Of a stretch of DNA of 64,000 nucleotides, positions 17,966 to 27,128 are shown one piece after another. The stretch is from Nitrospira sp. (GTDB lineage Bacteria > Nitrospirota > Nitrospiria > Nitrospirales > Nitrospiraceae): NCBI GenBank assembly GCA_018242765.1, contig JAFEBH010000004.1:62001-126000 (forward strand), given 5' to 3'. Below the pieces are notes generated by a model. The model saw nothing but the letters and a program-made list of their open reading frames with translations. It was not told where the DNA came from and did not search any database. Every line of letters starts with the position of its first letter. Position 1 is the first letter of the stretch. Position numbers and translations under genes: made by a program.

Positions 17966-18868
17966 ATGCTCCTCTCTCCCTTCATTCGCTTCGGGACCTC
18001 CACCTGGACCTATGAAGGCTGGCAAGGCCAGGTCTACTTGAAGAAGTATGCCAAGACGACCTTTGCGCGGGAATGCCTGGGCGAGTATTGTCAGTATCTC
18101 CACAACGGTGACCCGTGCTTTCGCACGGTCGGCAATGATTCCACGTTCTACCGTCCACCGACAGCCAACCAACTGCGACACTATCTCAATCAGATCCCCG
18201 AAGACTTTGAGATGTGCTTCAAGGTGTGGGAGGAGATCACCATTCCGACTTACGCGAAGCAGGCTCGGTATGGCACAAAGGCTGGACAACCGAATCAACG
18301 ATTTCTTGATGCAAAGCTCTTCAATGATCTCGTGCTCACACCTTATCGAGAAGCCAAGTTCGAGCCACACACCGGCCCATTCTTGTTTGAATTCCAACGG
18401 CACGGGATGTCGAGTGAGGAATTCTGCTCGCGCCTAAATACGTTTTTTGGTCAACTCCCCCAGGACTTTCGCTATGCGGTTGAAATCCGTAACGCGGGGT
18501 TACTGGGTCAGGACTATCGCAACGTCTTGGAGAATCACGGCATCGCCCATGTCTACAATTATTGGTCCTACATGCCTTCGTTACGGGACCAGCACCAACG
18601 GATGGAAGAGCGCTTCACGGCGCCCTTCACGGTCCTGCGTCTCCTCACGCCGCTTAAGATGTCCTATGAAGCAGCGAAGAAACGAGCGGAGCCGTATACG
18701 AAGATTGTGGAAGAGCTGCCAGAGATGCGGCGAGAGACGGTGGAACTGGTGAAACAAGTGATGGCAGAGAAGCGAACGGCCTATGTTTTGGTGAATAACC
18801 GCAGCGAAGGGAATGCTCCCCTCACAATACAAGCTCTACGGAATGCGCTCCAAGTGGCGGAGACATGA
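17966..18868 (+). CDS. DUF72 (YecE-like) protein
   Basis: 300 residues. The start FIRFGTSTWTYEGWQGQVYL and later FLFEFQRHGMSSEEF, FRYAVEIRNAGLL and YVLVNNRSEGNAPLT follow the TIM-barrel-like DUF72 family (GTSxWxYxxWxGxFYP; VEFRHxSW; NNHxxGxAP). The family's activity is not established. It starts 18 bp after the dnaE2 stop on the same strand, so it is probably the fourth gene of the mutasome operon. That is unusual, because the classical cassette ends with dnaE2. Confidence 0.82.
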   Translation: MLLSPFIRFGTSTWTYEGWQGQVYLKKYAKTTFARECLGEYCQYLHNGDPCFRTVGNDSTFYRPPTANQLRHYLNQIPEDFEMCFKVWEEITIPTYAKQARYGTKAGQPNQRFLDAKLFNDLVLTPYREAKFEPHTGPFLFEFQRHGMSSEEFCSRLNTFFGQLPQDFRYAVEIRNAGLLGQDYRNVLENHGIAHVYNYWSYMPSLRDQHQRMEERFTAPFTVLRLLTPLKMSYEAAKKRAEPYTKIVEELPEMRRETVELVKQVMAEKRTAYVLVNNRSEGNAPLTIQALRNALQVAET

Positions 18869-19016
18869 GCTTTGCCTATTTCCATTTTTCTGCTCCCCAT
18901 ACCTCGCGGGCGTCTGTGATCATTGTGCATCCGATTGGGGAGCCGCACAAGGTTGAAAGGCGTCAGGGAGTGCTGGCAAGGGAAACGCCGAGGCCGGAGC
19001 TGGAGATCCCGACAAG

Positions 19017-19047
19017 AAGGGCTGAGCGCTCGTGTCGCTCAGCCCTT
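19017..19047. terminator. Strong hairpin after the DUF72 and haemoglobin genes
   Basis: AAGGGCTGAGCG (19017-19028) pairs perfectly with CGCTCAGCCCTT (19036-19047) around a 7-nt loop. It lies 16 bp beyond the stop codon of the haemoglobin gene and about 150 bp after the DUF72 stop, so it may stop transcription from both sides. There is no long T-run. Confidence 0.65.
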
Positions 19048-19062
19048 GTCGCCGGCTAGAAG

Positions 19063-19566
19063 CTATTTCCCGACAATGTCTCCACGTAGCCCGCCGATAA
19101 TTGCAAGGAGCTCACCCTTCTCAGGCTGTGGCACCTTGAACTTGTCAAGCGTGGTGACGAGGTGTGCTGCCACCTGATCAAATTGTATATCTGTGATTTT
19201 CATTCCCTGATGCGTGGCTGGCATGGCCCGCCCGATATACGTACAGGGGCCACCGGTTGCTGCACAGACCATTAACACGTTCAATTGTTTGAAGCGCGCC
19301 TGTCTGTCAGGTGGCAATCCTCCAAAGGATGACGCCAGTTTGGGATCAGCAAAGAGCCGGTTCCCAAAGTCACTGACCACAGCGGAGATGGCGTCGTACC
19401 CACCGAGGCGTTCATAGAGAGTTTTCTGACTCCCCGCTTGTGTAGATGGAGGGGAACCGGCTGTAGCAGATCGAGGACTGCCGGTTACGAACACAAGCAG
19501 ACCTCCAAGTGCTGCTGATACGACGAAGACCTTACATGCTGTCCGTGCACTCGTTGTTATAGCCAT
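19063..19566 (-). CDS. Exported group 1 truncated haemoglobin
   Basis: 167 residues. A signal peptide (about 1-37, hydrophobic VFVVSAALGGLLVFVTG, ending ATA-GSPP) precedes the globin. The family pattern LYERLGGYDAISAVVSDFGN begins helix B/E; FGGLPPDRQARFKQLNVLMV and the proximal-His region PATHQGMKITDIQF are present. Truncated globins bind O2 or NO, and some act as NO dioxygenases. A secreted form would act in the periplasm near the cytochromes P460 encoded downstream. A 16-bp palindrome lies 80 bp upstream (19647-19662). Confidence 0.85.
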   Translation of the reverse strand: MAITTSARTACKVFVVSAALGGLLVFVTGSPRSATAGSPPSTQAGSQKTLYERLGGYDAISAVVSDFGNRLFADPKLASSFGGLPPDRQARFKQLNVLMVCAATGGPCTYIGRAMPATHQGMKITDIQFDQVAAHLVTTLDKFKVPQPEKGELLAIIGGLRGDIVGK

Positions 19567-19646
19567 GACATACCCCCTTTAGAAAAATTGATTTGGAACC
19601 TACGAAAACTACATAGGCATCTGTAGATGTTTATCGAGGAAATATC

Positions 19647-19662
19647 TGTCATGGAGATGACA
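19647..19662. promoter_or_regulatory. Crp/Fnr-type palindrome, site 1 (haemoglobin)
   Basis: TGTCATGGAGATGACA, perfect 6-bp arms around GGAG. The centre is 88 bp upstream of the haemoglobin ATG on the reverse strand. One of six related sites in the window. Confidence 0.7.
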
Positions 19663-20239
19663 AAGCCGAATACAGAGATCATGCCGAGATTACCGACTAT
19701 TCGATCAAATCCCACAGAACTCTCTGATGATGAAGCGAACGGTGTCACTCTGCCAAACCATATGATGAGCGATTGGCTCACCCTGTGTTATGAAAATGCC
19801 AGCCTTGGATCTTCGCACACGGTGGTGTGTGGTGTATGGAGAACGATACAGCGTGAACGATCGCAATGGCTTAGGCCTCCATTTTCAAAGCAGGTTCTAG
19901 TACCTCGGCTACTGCAATGCATAGAGTGGCCCGATTTCATCAGGCTCGTCCTTCTACAGAGGCCTGTGAAATTAGGAGACGGTCAGCCTATCGCAGGGGA
20001 AGAGGGTCAGACATAACCCATGTGAAATGAAGAACCCCGCCCTTACAGGCGGGGTCTCCTTACAATTCAAGCTACGCTTGACCCGTCTCCTGCTCGCGCT
20101 GGTGCCGTACATACGGGCGAATCGTGACTTCGCTGATGCCCATCACAGAGTTTCATCGACGGCCATCCTTGCACCAGGCGAGCAACAGACGGCTCCTGGC
20201 TCACACCCCCACCCTCCCAGGTGGGGAACTCCCGCGTCA
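19663..20239. other. Gene-free stretch with an IS200/IS605-like remnant
   Basis: On the reverse strand near 20075-20145 a short frame reads MGISEVTIRPYVRHQREQET, like the C-terminal helix of an IS200/IS605 TnpA (xTIxxYIxxQ). It is followed by a palindrome ACCCCGCC-ttaca-GGCGGGGT near 20036-20057, typical of IS200/IS605 or REP ends. The rest of the transposase is absent. No other coding content is convincing. Confidence 0.4.
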
Positions 20240-21307
20240 TTAGAACCGAAGCAGACTTCCGAAGGTGACGGTGTTTATTCTGGCTGCTTCTTCTTCATAA
20301 CTGAGTTTCCATCGTCCGTGTAGATACCCAATCGAAAGTGCGAGCGCCTCGGTCAACTGATATCGTGCCAACACTTCCCCCTGGTAAATCTTTTCGCGCG
20401 CGCCAAGAAAGTCATCACCAGGCAAACCCGACGTGTAGTTGGTTTGCTCAAGATCAAAGCCTCCTAGCAGGGTGAGTTTATCCGTGACACGCGCCTCCAA
20501 CTCCGCTTCGACATAGTGTGTGACATAGGAGATGTCCTCTCCAATTTGTGGATTGTGTCTCCCGTCAGCCAGCCCTCGCTCGTAGTGGTATCCGACCACC
20601 AATCCGATTCCTGGCTTGATTTCCCACATGATATGTGTCCCAAGAGTCCAAAAGCGAGTATTCCGATGCGCAAAGCTCTCGTTGTACGATCGGTCTCCGT
20701 ATCGAGCTAACCCGCGAATGGTGACATTCTCGAGTAGCTTACGCTCCAGTTCTGCCGTTCCAAAGTGTGTCGTGACGTACTCACCCCCACGATCCGATGA
20801 TCGTAATTCACCGGGACCGTGATTGCCCAAGAAGAGGTGCGGACCGTAGTGATACCGCATCCGGAAGATAGTCTCTCCTCCTGGAAGTGCTTGAGTCAGC
20901 TGCGCGCCATACGTGCCATGAGAAAAAGCGGCCTGGTCGGTAAAGACAAACCCTTGGGCTCGTGCCGTCAGGTCGGTTCTCCCCCAGCTCGATTGCAATG
21001 ATCGCGTGAGGTGGGCAACGGGTTCAAACACCCCGCTTGAACCTTGACCGGTGGTCTGAATGACCGGTTGTGTAGGATCCTCTTGCAGTGACAATCGCTG
21101 AGACGCCGAGAACAGCGCAACGTCATCGGTATAGAACGCATTCATCTCTCCGCCAACATGCCATCCTGATTCAGACTCGACGTCCATCTTCATATCCTTC
21201 ATCTCAGAGGCGTCCAAGCTCATATCAGTTTCAGCCTGGGCCTGGGAGCACAGCAGCAACAACACCAGGAACGGCCACCCACACCATCTAATTAGCTGTA
21301 CTTTCAC
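20240..21307 (-). CDS. Outer-membrane beta-barrel protein, about 355 aa
   Basis: I place the start at a GTG (21307) that leads into a signal peptide (hydrophobic FLVLLLLCSQAQA before ETDMSLDASEM); the frame is open to 21412 but the extra residues are not signal-like. The mature part has repeated amphipathic beta strands with aromatic girdles and ends in Phe (TVTFGSLLRF), the typical barrel C-terminal signature. Short Met/Asp-rich segment DASEMKDMKMDVES near the N-terminus. Substrate unknown. A TGTCA-N6-AGACA palindrome lies 259 bp upstream. Confidence 0.65.
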   Translation of the reverse strand: MKVQLIRWCGWPFLVLLLLCSQAQAETDMSLDASEMKDMKMDVESESGWHVGGEMNAFYTDDVALFSASQRLSLQEDPTQPVIQTTGQGSSGVFEPVAHLTRSLQSSWGRTDLTARAQGFVFTDQAAFSHGTYGAQLTQALPGGETIFRMRYHYGPHLFLGNHGPGELRSSDRGGEYVTTHFGTAELERKLLENVTIRGLARYGDRSYNESFAHRNTRFWTLGTHIMWEIKPGIGLVVGYHYERGLADGRHNPQIGEDISYVTHYVEAELEARVTDKLTLLGGFDLEQTNYTSGLPGDDFLGAREKIYQGEVLARYQLTEALALSIGYLHGRWKLSYEEEAARINTVTFGSLLRF

Positions 21308-21827
21308 GCACGCCACCAATTTGTATTGAAAGCATTCTTTAATGCCGAACCATTCGCCCCTGGATCTAGCGAGAGCCTCACACGACTGTCCGAATACACA
21401 TAGCGCCTGCACTGGTATTCACTTTTTCCTCAAATCTTGTACGCAGGAGAGGCCCAACAGGGAGTTTCATCGCACGCAATACCCCCCTCGTTTACTTGTA
21501 ATAGATAAATGCAAACTGGCGTTGTAGGCTTGGTTCGTACTTTATAGGGAAAGCGCACACATTTCTGTCACTTATAAGACAAGGAGTTCAAATTTCTCGT
21601 ATTCACTGAGGGGAATGCCCCCGCTGAAATCAATTCGCAGCTTGGTTTCAGTGGAACAAACATGGTCTTGAGAATGCCTGACATGCAGCTGTGGGTAGGC
21701 GAGCAGTAACCCTCTTCCACCTGGGGTCGGCCTTGCAGTTCTTTGAATAGCTATGGTTGCCGAAGCCCGATGAGGGTTCGCCGCTTCTCAAGCGAAGTCT
21801 TGAGTTACGGATATCAGGAGGCCTCTT
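21308..21827. other. Gene-free stretch, 0.5 kb
   Basis: Apart from the palindrome at 21566-21581 I see no gene or strong hairpin. Its left part may belong to the long 5' region of the barrel gene; the cytochrome c gene ends at its right border. Confidence 0.4.
21566..21581. promoter_or_regulatory. Crp/Fnr-type palindrome, site 2 (barrel gene)
   Basis: TGTCACTTATAAGACA, centre about 266 bp upstream of the chosen barrel-gene start. Same half-site spacing as the other five sites, with AGACA in the right arm. The distance is larger than at the other sites. Confidence 0.55.
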
Positions 21828-22304
21828 TTATTTTGCGAGGCTTCTCACATAATGAACAAGCTTCCACACTTCCTCGTCCGATAAATCCGGGAACGCCATC
21901 ATCCCTGTCCCTGAAGAACCGTACTTGGTAATCCAGAACAGTTGCCCGTCAGAAATCTCGCGCATCATCGCACTGCATGTGAAATCGCGCGCCGGCGGCA
22001 TCATTCCCCCGCTGACCGGTCCTTTCCCCTCTCCCCGCTTGCCGTGGCACAGCGCGCAGGCCATCGGCTTCGCGTCGTGAAGATACAATCCTTTTCCCAC
22101 CTGAAGGACGTCGCTGGAAGCAGGAAGCGGATTCGTCTTAGCTAACATGTCTTCTGGAGCATTGGCAGTTTTCCTCGGCTGAACACAGGAACTGTTTTGC
22201 CCCCCTTCGGAGTCGGCCGCTACAGCCTGCTGGGTGAATGGGATAAGCCAGAGGATCACGGCCATCGTTGCTATCACGTTCTGTTTTGTCCTCATTGAAT
22301 TCAT
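21828..22304 (-). CDS. Monohaem cytochrome c, periplasmic
   Basis: 158 residues with a signal peptide to about residue 30 (IPFTQQAVAA). The haem-binding motif CALCH is at 83-87, in a class I cytochrome c domain: a helix before it (DVLQVGKGLYLHD) and a C-terminal helix LSDEEVWKLVHYVRSLAK. The axial methionine is likely in SGTGMMAFPDL. Function unknown; it could carry electrons for the nearby peroxidase or P460 proteins. Cys40 (SSCVQ) is an additional single cysteine. Confidence 0.88.
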   Translation of the reverse strand: MNSMRTKQNVIATMAVILWLIPFTQQAVAADSEGGQNSSCVQPRKTANAPEDMLAKTNPLPASSDVLQVGKGLYLHDAKPMACALCHGKRGEGKGPVSGGMMPPARDFTCSAMMREISDGQLFWITKYGSSGTGMMAFPDLSDEEVWKLVHYVRSLAK

Positions 22305-22571
22305 CGTGCACTCCTTTTATTACAGAAGCCTTAGTAGGCATCCTGTTGAGTCCGAGCACCTTCGATCTGTATCAGTCGTCAGGGTGATGCTTGATCTCCG
22401 TGCGACTTTCCATTTGTGGTACTCCGGAGTTACCTCTCGATCATGATCGGCAAAGGATGCGGAGTGTGCGTTCGACGCCCACCGGCGGATGCCCGGCCCT
22501 CTCAGGCTTCGGATAGAATGGCTCGATGATTGCCGCCAGTCCCCTCACACCGAATGACATGACCTCTCTCA

Positions 22572-23081
22572 TCAAGAAACCGCTCGAGACGGTACCTTCC
22601 AATGAGGTCTTGGAAAGTGGCACGTATATCCGTGGGGATTTCGCTCGAGATAATCTTGATGTTCAGGTTCCGCCACCCAAAATGGACCTGCGGGCCGAAC
22701 CTCCGTCACCACCTTGCCGGGCCAAAGGCCCGACGCATCGACATCGGCGATGACTTCCTCTGCTGTTCGGCGTTGAGTATCGGACGTGTAGTAAATTCCT
22801 GATCGATAGGACATGCCCACATCGTTGCCCTGGCGATTCAGTGTGGTCGGGTCGTGAATTTGAAAAAATACCTCCAGTAGAGTGCGGAACGCCAGCTTGT
22901 CACGGTCAAACACGACTTCAATCGCCTCTGCATGGGTACCATGACGACGATAGGTGGCGTTCGGCACATCGCCACCGCTATAACCTACCCTGGTTGAAAG
23001 CACTCCTGGCAGCTTGCGAATGAGACCCTGCATCCCCCAGAAACACCCACCGGCCAATATGACCGTTTCTGTTTGACTCAT
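22572..23081 (-). CDS. msrA: Peptide methionine sulfoxide reductase A
   Basis: 169 residues from [20 protein letters not shown]; an upstream in-frame ATG (23102) is less likely because the family starts here. The catalytic motif GGCFWG holds the nucleophilic Cys13. Other conserved parts: [30 protein letters not shown] and [15 protein letters not shown]. No signal peptide, so cytoplasmic. It reduces the S-epimer of methionine sulfoxide; an msrB lies at 29958. There is no visible resolving-Cys tail apart from one Cys in GYTCHF. Confidence 0.95.
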   Translation of the reverse strand: MSQTETVILAGGCFWGMQGLIRKLPGVLSTRVGYSGGDVPNATYRRHGTHAEAIEVVFDRDKLAFRTLLEVFFQIHDPTTLNRQGNDVGMSYRSGIYYTSDTQRRTAEEVIADVDASGLWPGKVVTEVRPAGPFWVAEPEHQDYLERNPHGYTCHFPRPHWKVPSRAVS

Positions 23082-23136
23082 ATAACGCTCCTTAATCATC
23101 ATCTCACAGGACGGAGAGACCGCCGCTGCGACGTTT

Positions 23137-24618
23137 TCACGTACCGCAGAATGTTTGATAGCAGGCCGTCACCTCAGCAGGAGCCGGGGTGGCGTAGGCG
23201 TCCAGTTCAGGGTCTTCATCAAACGGTCGAGTGACGGCTTTCAACAGCCGCTCGAATGGTGCAAGGTCCGTATTGTCCGTGGCGGCAGCCAACGCTTCTT
23301 CAACGCGATGATTTCGAGGAATGTACAACGGGTTCACGCGTCGCATTGCTGCAGCCCGCGCCTCCGTCTTCAAGGACTCGCGGTCGAGACGCATGCGCCA
23401 CTGTCTCAACCACATTGCGAGTGCTGAAGGCTCACGAAACACCGCCTGAAGGGGACGGTCGTTACCCTCCGCTGCGTCGACGAGGTATCGCCAGGCGAGC
23501 GTGTAATCGGCGCCTCGTGCGTGGAGCAATGCCAACCATTCATTGGCCAGTACGTCGTCTCCCTCCTCCGTTGTCGCAAGGCCAAGTTTCTTCCGAATGC
23601 CTGCAAGCCAATAATCATAATAGCGAGCGGGAAACGTTTCTAAAATCTCGAGAAACGGGGCAACCTTAGACTCTCGTGAGCCATTGGTCATCACCGGAGC
23701 AATGGCTCCGGCAAGACGTGCTAAATTCCAACGTATAATGTGCGGCTGGTTGTGATAGGCATACCGACCCTGCGTGTCGATCGAGCTAAACACCGCATGC
23801 GGGTCATATGCCTCCATAAACGCACAGGGCCCGTAATCGATGGTCTCGCCGGAGATCGTTGTGTTGTCCGTATTCATCACGCCATGGATGAAACCAACCA
23901 ACATCCAGTGCGCGACAAGACTCGCCTGTCGATCAGCCACGGCCCGGAACCATTCCTGATACCGATGAGGATGGTCGGCGAGCTGAGGATCGTGCCGTCG
24001 AATTGCATAATCCACGAGTCGTTGTACCTGGTGTGGTTCCTCACGGGCCGCGAAGAATTCAACGGTGCCGATTCGCAGATGACTGGCCGCGACGCGCGTC
24101 AATACAGCCCCCGGCAGTGGACGTTCACGAAAAACTGATTCGCCTGTCCAGACCGCGGCAAGTGCGCGTGTGGTCGGAATACCCATGGCATGCATGAATT
24201 CTCCGATGAGGTATTCCCGAAGGACCGGACCTACCGCTGCCTTTCCATCTCCACCACGAGAGAAGGGGGTTGGTCCAGACCCCTTTAAAGCCAAATCTCT
24301 GCGTAGACCATCCTTGTCTACCACCTCACCGAGGAGCAGCGCCCGGCCATCACCGAGTCGCGGTGCGAAGTGCCCGAACTGATGACCTGCGTAGACCTGG
24401 GCGATCGGTGTTGCTCCGACCAGCGTTTCGTTTCCAGAAAGGAATGCACTACCTGCTGGGCCATTCAGTATTTCTATCGGTAGACCCAGTTGAATACCTA
24501 GGTCCGTATTCAAGCGAAGAAGCTTTGGAGAGGGCACCGGAGTAGGTTGCCAGGGAACGTACATACCTTCGAGTTCCCTGGCATAGGTATTGTCAAACTG
24601 GATAAGCGTATCCATCAT
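23137..24618 (-). CDS. selO: SelO/YdiU family protein AMPylase
   Basis: 493 residues from the first Met of [20 protein letters not shown]; upstream residues are not conserved. The pseudokinase features are visible: [32 protein letters not shown], the [19 protein letters not shown] segment that carries the catalytic-loop Asp and the metal-binding DYGP. SelO enzymes transfer AMP to proteins and protect against oxidative stress. It sits 55 bp upstream of msrA on the same strand, so the two may form an oxidative-stress operon. Confidence 0.93.
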   Translation of the reverse strand: MMDTLIQFDNTYARELEGMYVPWQPTPVPSPKLLRLNTDLGIQLGLPIEILNGPAGSAFLSGNETLVGATPIAQVYAGHQFGHFAPRLGDGRALLLGEVVDKDGLRRDLALKGSGPTPFSRGGDGKAAVGPVLREYLIGEFMHAMGIPTTRALAAVWTGESVFRERPLPGAVLTRVAASHLRIGTVEFFAAREEPHQVQRLVDYAIRRHDPQLADHPHRYQEWFRAVADRQASLVAHWMLVGFIHGVMNTDNTTISGETIDYGPCAFMEAYDPHAVFSSIDTQGRYAYHNQPHIIRWNLARLAGAIAPVMTNGSRESKVAPFLEILETFPARYYDYWLAGIRKKLGLATTEEGDDVLANEWLALLHARGADYTLAWRYLVDAAEGNDRPLQAVFREPSALAMWLRQWRMRLDRESLKTEARAAAMRRVNPLYIPRNHRVEEALAAATDNTDLAPFERLLKAVTRPFDEDPELDAYATPAPAEVTACYQTFCGT

Positions 24619-24690
24619 GAAAATCTGTATGACATCGCCACCAGTCAACCTCTCCCCTCAAGGCTCACAATGGCAGCCCTCAATCTCGGG

Positions 24691-25302
24691 CTATTGTTTT
24701 TGTAAAACCGGATAGCCCAGCGTGTAGATCCATTTGTCGGCTTCAGCTGCGTGTGCAGGGGCCAATCCCTTAGCAGGCATGTGACAGGGGATACATTCCG
24801 CTTTATAGTTTTTCGTGACAGAGTGAGTCATGTCTTCCTTGTTGAAGAGCCCCCAGGCCCACCCGTCTCCCCACACCTTCGAATCTTTATACCGTCCCTT
24901 TGTATCACGCACGAGCACAAACCAGCCCTTGACGGTGGTAGCATGGCCGACTGCAAGCCCGGTACTCATCGCCATCGTCTCTGCGTTTAAGAGTTCCTTT
25001 ACCAGTACGGCGCCGTCCGGGAACTGCCCAGTCTTTTTATAGTGGGCAATCGTTGAGGGCTGCGTATACACCGTGTGATACTCATGAAGGCCCGGACCAC
25101 TTTTCTCCAGTTTCTCATCCGCATTGGCGTGAGCCCAGGTGCCAAGTGTGGGCCAGTCTCTGTAGTTATCCGGGACGCGGAGCGCCCCCGTAGCCGTATC
25201 GACATTCGGTGCAAACGGTCCTTCTTGCTCCGCATTGGATAAGCCGGTCAGCCACAGAGCCCCACATGCAATAGCAACAACTCCCAAAAGCATTTTCTTC
25301 AT
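24691..25302 (-). CDS. Cytochrome P460 family protein, copy 1
   Basis: 203 residues. Signal peptide to about residue 24 (TGLSNA-EQEG). The pattern WPTLGTWAHANAD..., HEYHTVYTQPSTIAHYKKTG and FPDGAVLVKEL is that of P460 proteins, and the haem-c motif CIPCH is at 170-174 near the C-terminus. P460 proteins oxidise hydroxylamine and NO to nitrite or N2O in ammonia oxidisers. The catalytic Lys-haem crosslink cannot be verified by eye. It lies downstream of a Crp/Fnr gene with a palindrome (25397-25412) in the gap. Confidence 0.88.
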   Translation of the reverse strand: MKKMLLGVVAIACGALWLTGLSNAEQEGPFAPNVDTATGALRVPDNYRDWPTLGTWAHANADEKLEKSGPGLHEYHTVYTQPSTIAHYKKTGQFPDGAVLVKELLNAETMAMSTGLAVGHATTVKGWFVLVRDTKGRYKDSKVWGDGWAWGLFNKEDMTHSVTKNYKAECIPCHMPAKGLAPAHAAEADKWIYTLGYPVLQKQ

Positions 25303-25396
25303 GATCCCTCCCTTTACCTAATGATAGTTATGATTACCCAGCACTAAGAGTATCGAAATGGTGAAATAAGAATACACTTTGGCTCGCCAAGACTTC

Positions 25397-25412
25397 TGTC
25401 ATCTAGGCGACA
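25397..25412. promoter_or_regulatory. Crp/Fnr-type palindrome, site 3 (P460-1)
   Basis: TGTCATCTAGGCGACA, overlapping the stop codon of the upstream Crp/Fnr gene. The centre is 102 bp upstream of the P460 start. It is an exact TGTCA-N6-CGACA, the half-sites published for CooA. Confidence 0.7.
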
Positions 25413-26109
25413 AATTCGGTAGATCCCTGGCAGGAATAGCATCAAGTGTGACGATTCGGCTGAGAGCGTCAAGGTCTCGCACACACACGTAGCCCCTCGT
25501 GTAGGAGAGAATGTCTTGGTCACGCAGGGTTTTCATAATGGCACTCACATTGGGACGGGACGCCACGACAAGCTCAGCGAGTTCCTCATGGGTCATTCGA
25601 ACGTCCACGATATAGCCGACGCCATGGTTGCAGGGCTGCCCCTCGAAGCACATCAAGTCAACGAGTGTCATTGCAACCCGCCTTTGTAACGGCGAAGTTA
25701 GTTGCCACTGCAACCGACGATCAAGGAAGTGCAGCTGGTGACCATAGGTTTCTAGAAGTCCTTGCCGCAGATTTGCATCGGCCTGAGAGGCTCTTTCAAT
25801 ACTCACTCGATCAAGCTCCAACACAGTGGCCGTTCCATTTGCGACTGCCGATTCTGCATTCTGAAAGGTCGTCAAACCAAAGGGAAGATCTCCCAAGATA
25901 GCCCCAGATCCAAACAGCGACCTGGTAACGTAACGACCACTGGCCTCCGTGGACACCACGCGGACATACCCAGTTTCGATGACATATGTTTTTCCTGGCA
26001 TGAAAGACTCATAGACCAACATTTTATCTTTCAGCGTGCGTCGCCGGATCATAGGAACGTTCTGGAGAGCAGTGAGCAACCTTGTGGCTAGCGCGTCTGG
26101 AACTCTCAC
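25399..26109 (-). CDS. Crp/Fnr family regulator, copy 1
   Basis: 236 residues. An N-terminal cyclic-nucleotide-like beta barrel (about 1-115, TYVIETGYVRVVSTEASGRY, AILGDLPFG) joins through a long dimer helix (QLHFLDRRLQWQL) to a winged helix-turn-helix (MTHEELAELVVASRPNVSAIMKTLRDQDILS). No Fnr-like N-terminal cysteine cluster; the only cysteines are in CFEGQPC, a motif shared by all three paralogues here. Likely regulates the flanking P460 gene. Same strand as copy 2, gap 97 bp. Confidence 0.9.
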   Translation of the reverse strand: MRVPDALATRLLTALQNVPMIRRRTLKDKMLVYESFMPGKTYVIETGYVRVVSTEASGRYVTRSLFGSGAILGDLPFGLTTFQNAESAVANGTATVLELDRVSIERASQADANLRQGLLETYGHQLHFLDRRLQWQLTSPLQRRVAMTLVDLMCFEGQPCNHGVGYIVDVRMTHEELAELVVASRPNVSAIMKTLRDQDILSYTRGYVCVRDLDALSRIVTLDAIPARDLPNLSPR

Positions 26110-26206
26110 GATGGCAACCTCTTGCTCATGGTGCCTGACAATGGAGATGGATCAATGACCAGTAGGCCCTGGCGTATTAGCATTTGCCAATGATACCACA
26201 GGGGTA

Positions 26207-26872
26207 CTAGAGCACAATCTTCTGAAGCTCCTCTAGGTTGCAAATACAGAAACGAGTTCTGGTATAGGAGACCATCCCCTGTCGCTGCCACTCTTTCATG
26301 AGGGAATTGAGTGTTTGTCGTGCAACACCGAGGAGATCGGCAAATTCTCCTTGTGTCATTCGAATTGGTATCAAATAACCTCGCCCGTGTGGGCACGGTT
26401 GGGCTCCGAAACACAAAAGATCGGTCAGAACGAGGGCCGCTCGGCGTGCCAATGGATTGGTGAGCCGCCACCGGAGACGCTGCTCTCCAAAGCCTAGGAA
26501 AGCCCCATACGCCCTCATAAGAGTTCGATTGAACTCTTGATTACATTCCGCCTCTTTCTCTAACGCAGTACGAGAAAACTCTAACAGGCAGGTCGATCCG
26601 TTCGCCATGGCCTGCTGTCCCTGTCGAGGCTTATTAAGAGCAAACGGCAGATCTCCAAACATTCCTCCGGAACCTATCAAATCATAAGAGTTGTTGCAGG
26701 CGTCATTTTCGGTGTGAATGATACGAATGTACCCTTCCTGCACCACGAATGTTCGGCCAACTGTGAGACTCTTGCATGCCATCTCTCTGTGACTCATCTC
26801 GATTCGGCGAATAGGTTGTATGGCACCTAATGACACAAGAAGTGGTGTTGCAATATCGGGAGGAAGCTTCAT
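26207..26872 (-). CDS. Crp/Fnr family regulator, copy 2
   Basis: 221 residues from MKLPPDIATPLLVSLGAIQP; a further upstream start would add 36 residues unlike the paralogues. Effector barrel YIRIIHTENDACNNSYDLIG, dimer helix RLRWRLTNPLARRAALVLTD, shared cysteine motif CFGAQPC, and DNA-binding helix MTQGEFADLLGVARQTLNSL. It is the most divergent of the three in the recognition helix (ARQTLN against SRPNVS and ARSNVT). A TGTCA-N6-AGACA palindrome is centred 91 bp upstream. Confidence 0.88.
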   Translation of the reverse strand: MKLPPDIATPLLVSLGAIQPIRRIEMSHREMACKSLTVGRTFVVQEGYIRIIHTENDACNNSYDLIGSGGMFGDLPFALNKPRQGQQAMANGSTCLLEFSRTALEKEAECNQEFNRTLMRAYGAFLGFGEQRLRWRLTNPLARRAALVLTDLLCFGAQPCPHGRGYLIPIRMTQGEFADLLGVARQTLNSLMKEWQRQGMVSYTRTRFCICNLEELQKIVL

Positions 26873-26955
26873 CGTCTTCTGAATGGACTGTTGTGAATGC
26901 CCACGCTCTGATTTTAAAAAGAAAAGGCATCGTGCCCCACATTCACAATAATTGC

Positions 26956-26971
26956 TGTCACCTAGAAGACA
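26956..26971. promoter_or_regulatory. Crp/Fnr-type palindrome, site 4 (Crp/Fnr copy 2)
   Basis: TGTCACCTAGAAGACA, with the CTAG centre of sites 3, 5 and 6. The centre is 91 bp upstream of the start at 26872, suggesting autoregulation or cross-regulation. A second inverted repeat AACTGA-tg-TCAGTT lies at 27018-27031. Confidence 0.7.
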
Positions 26972-27128
26972 GACACTCATCGTTCGTCGCTGGTACCTTC
27001 CAGTATGGCTTCAAATTAACTGATGTCAGTTGTATGCGTGAGATCTTGATAGGTGCGTCAAACAACCGACGTATGATCCCAAGGGCACCGCCGATTTGTT
27101 TTGAGTCAGACGTCTTATAGTAGCCAAT

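Noticed and set aside
19627..20016. A 129-residue open frame between the haemoglobin and barrel genes.
   Set aside because: No Shine-Dalgarno or recognisable domain, and it covers operator site 1.
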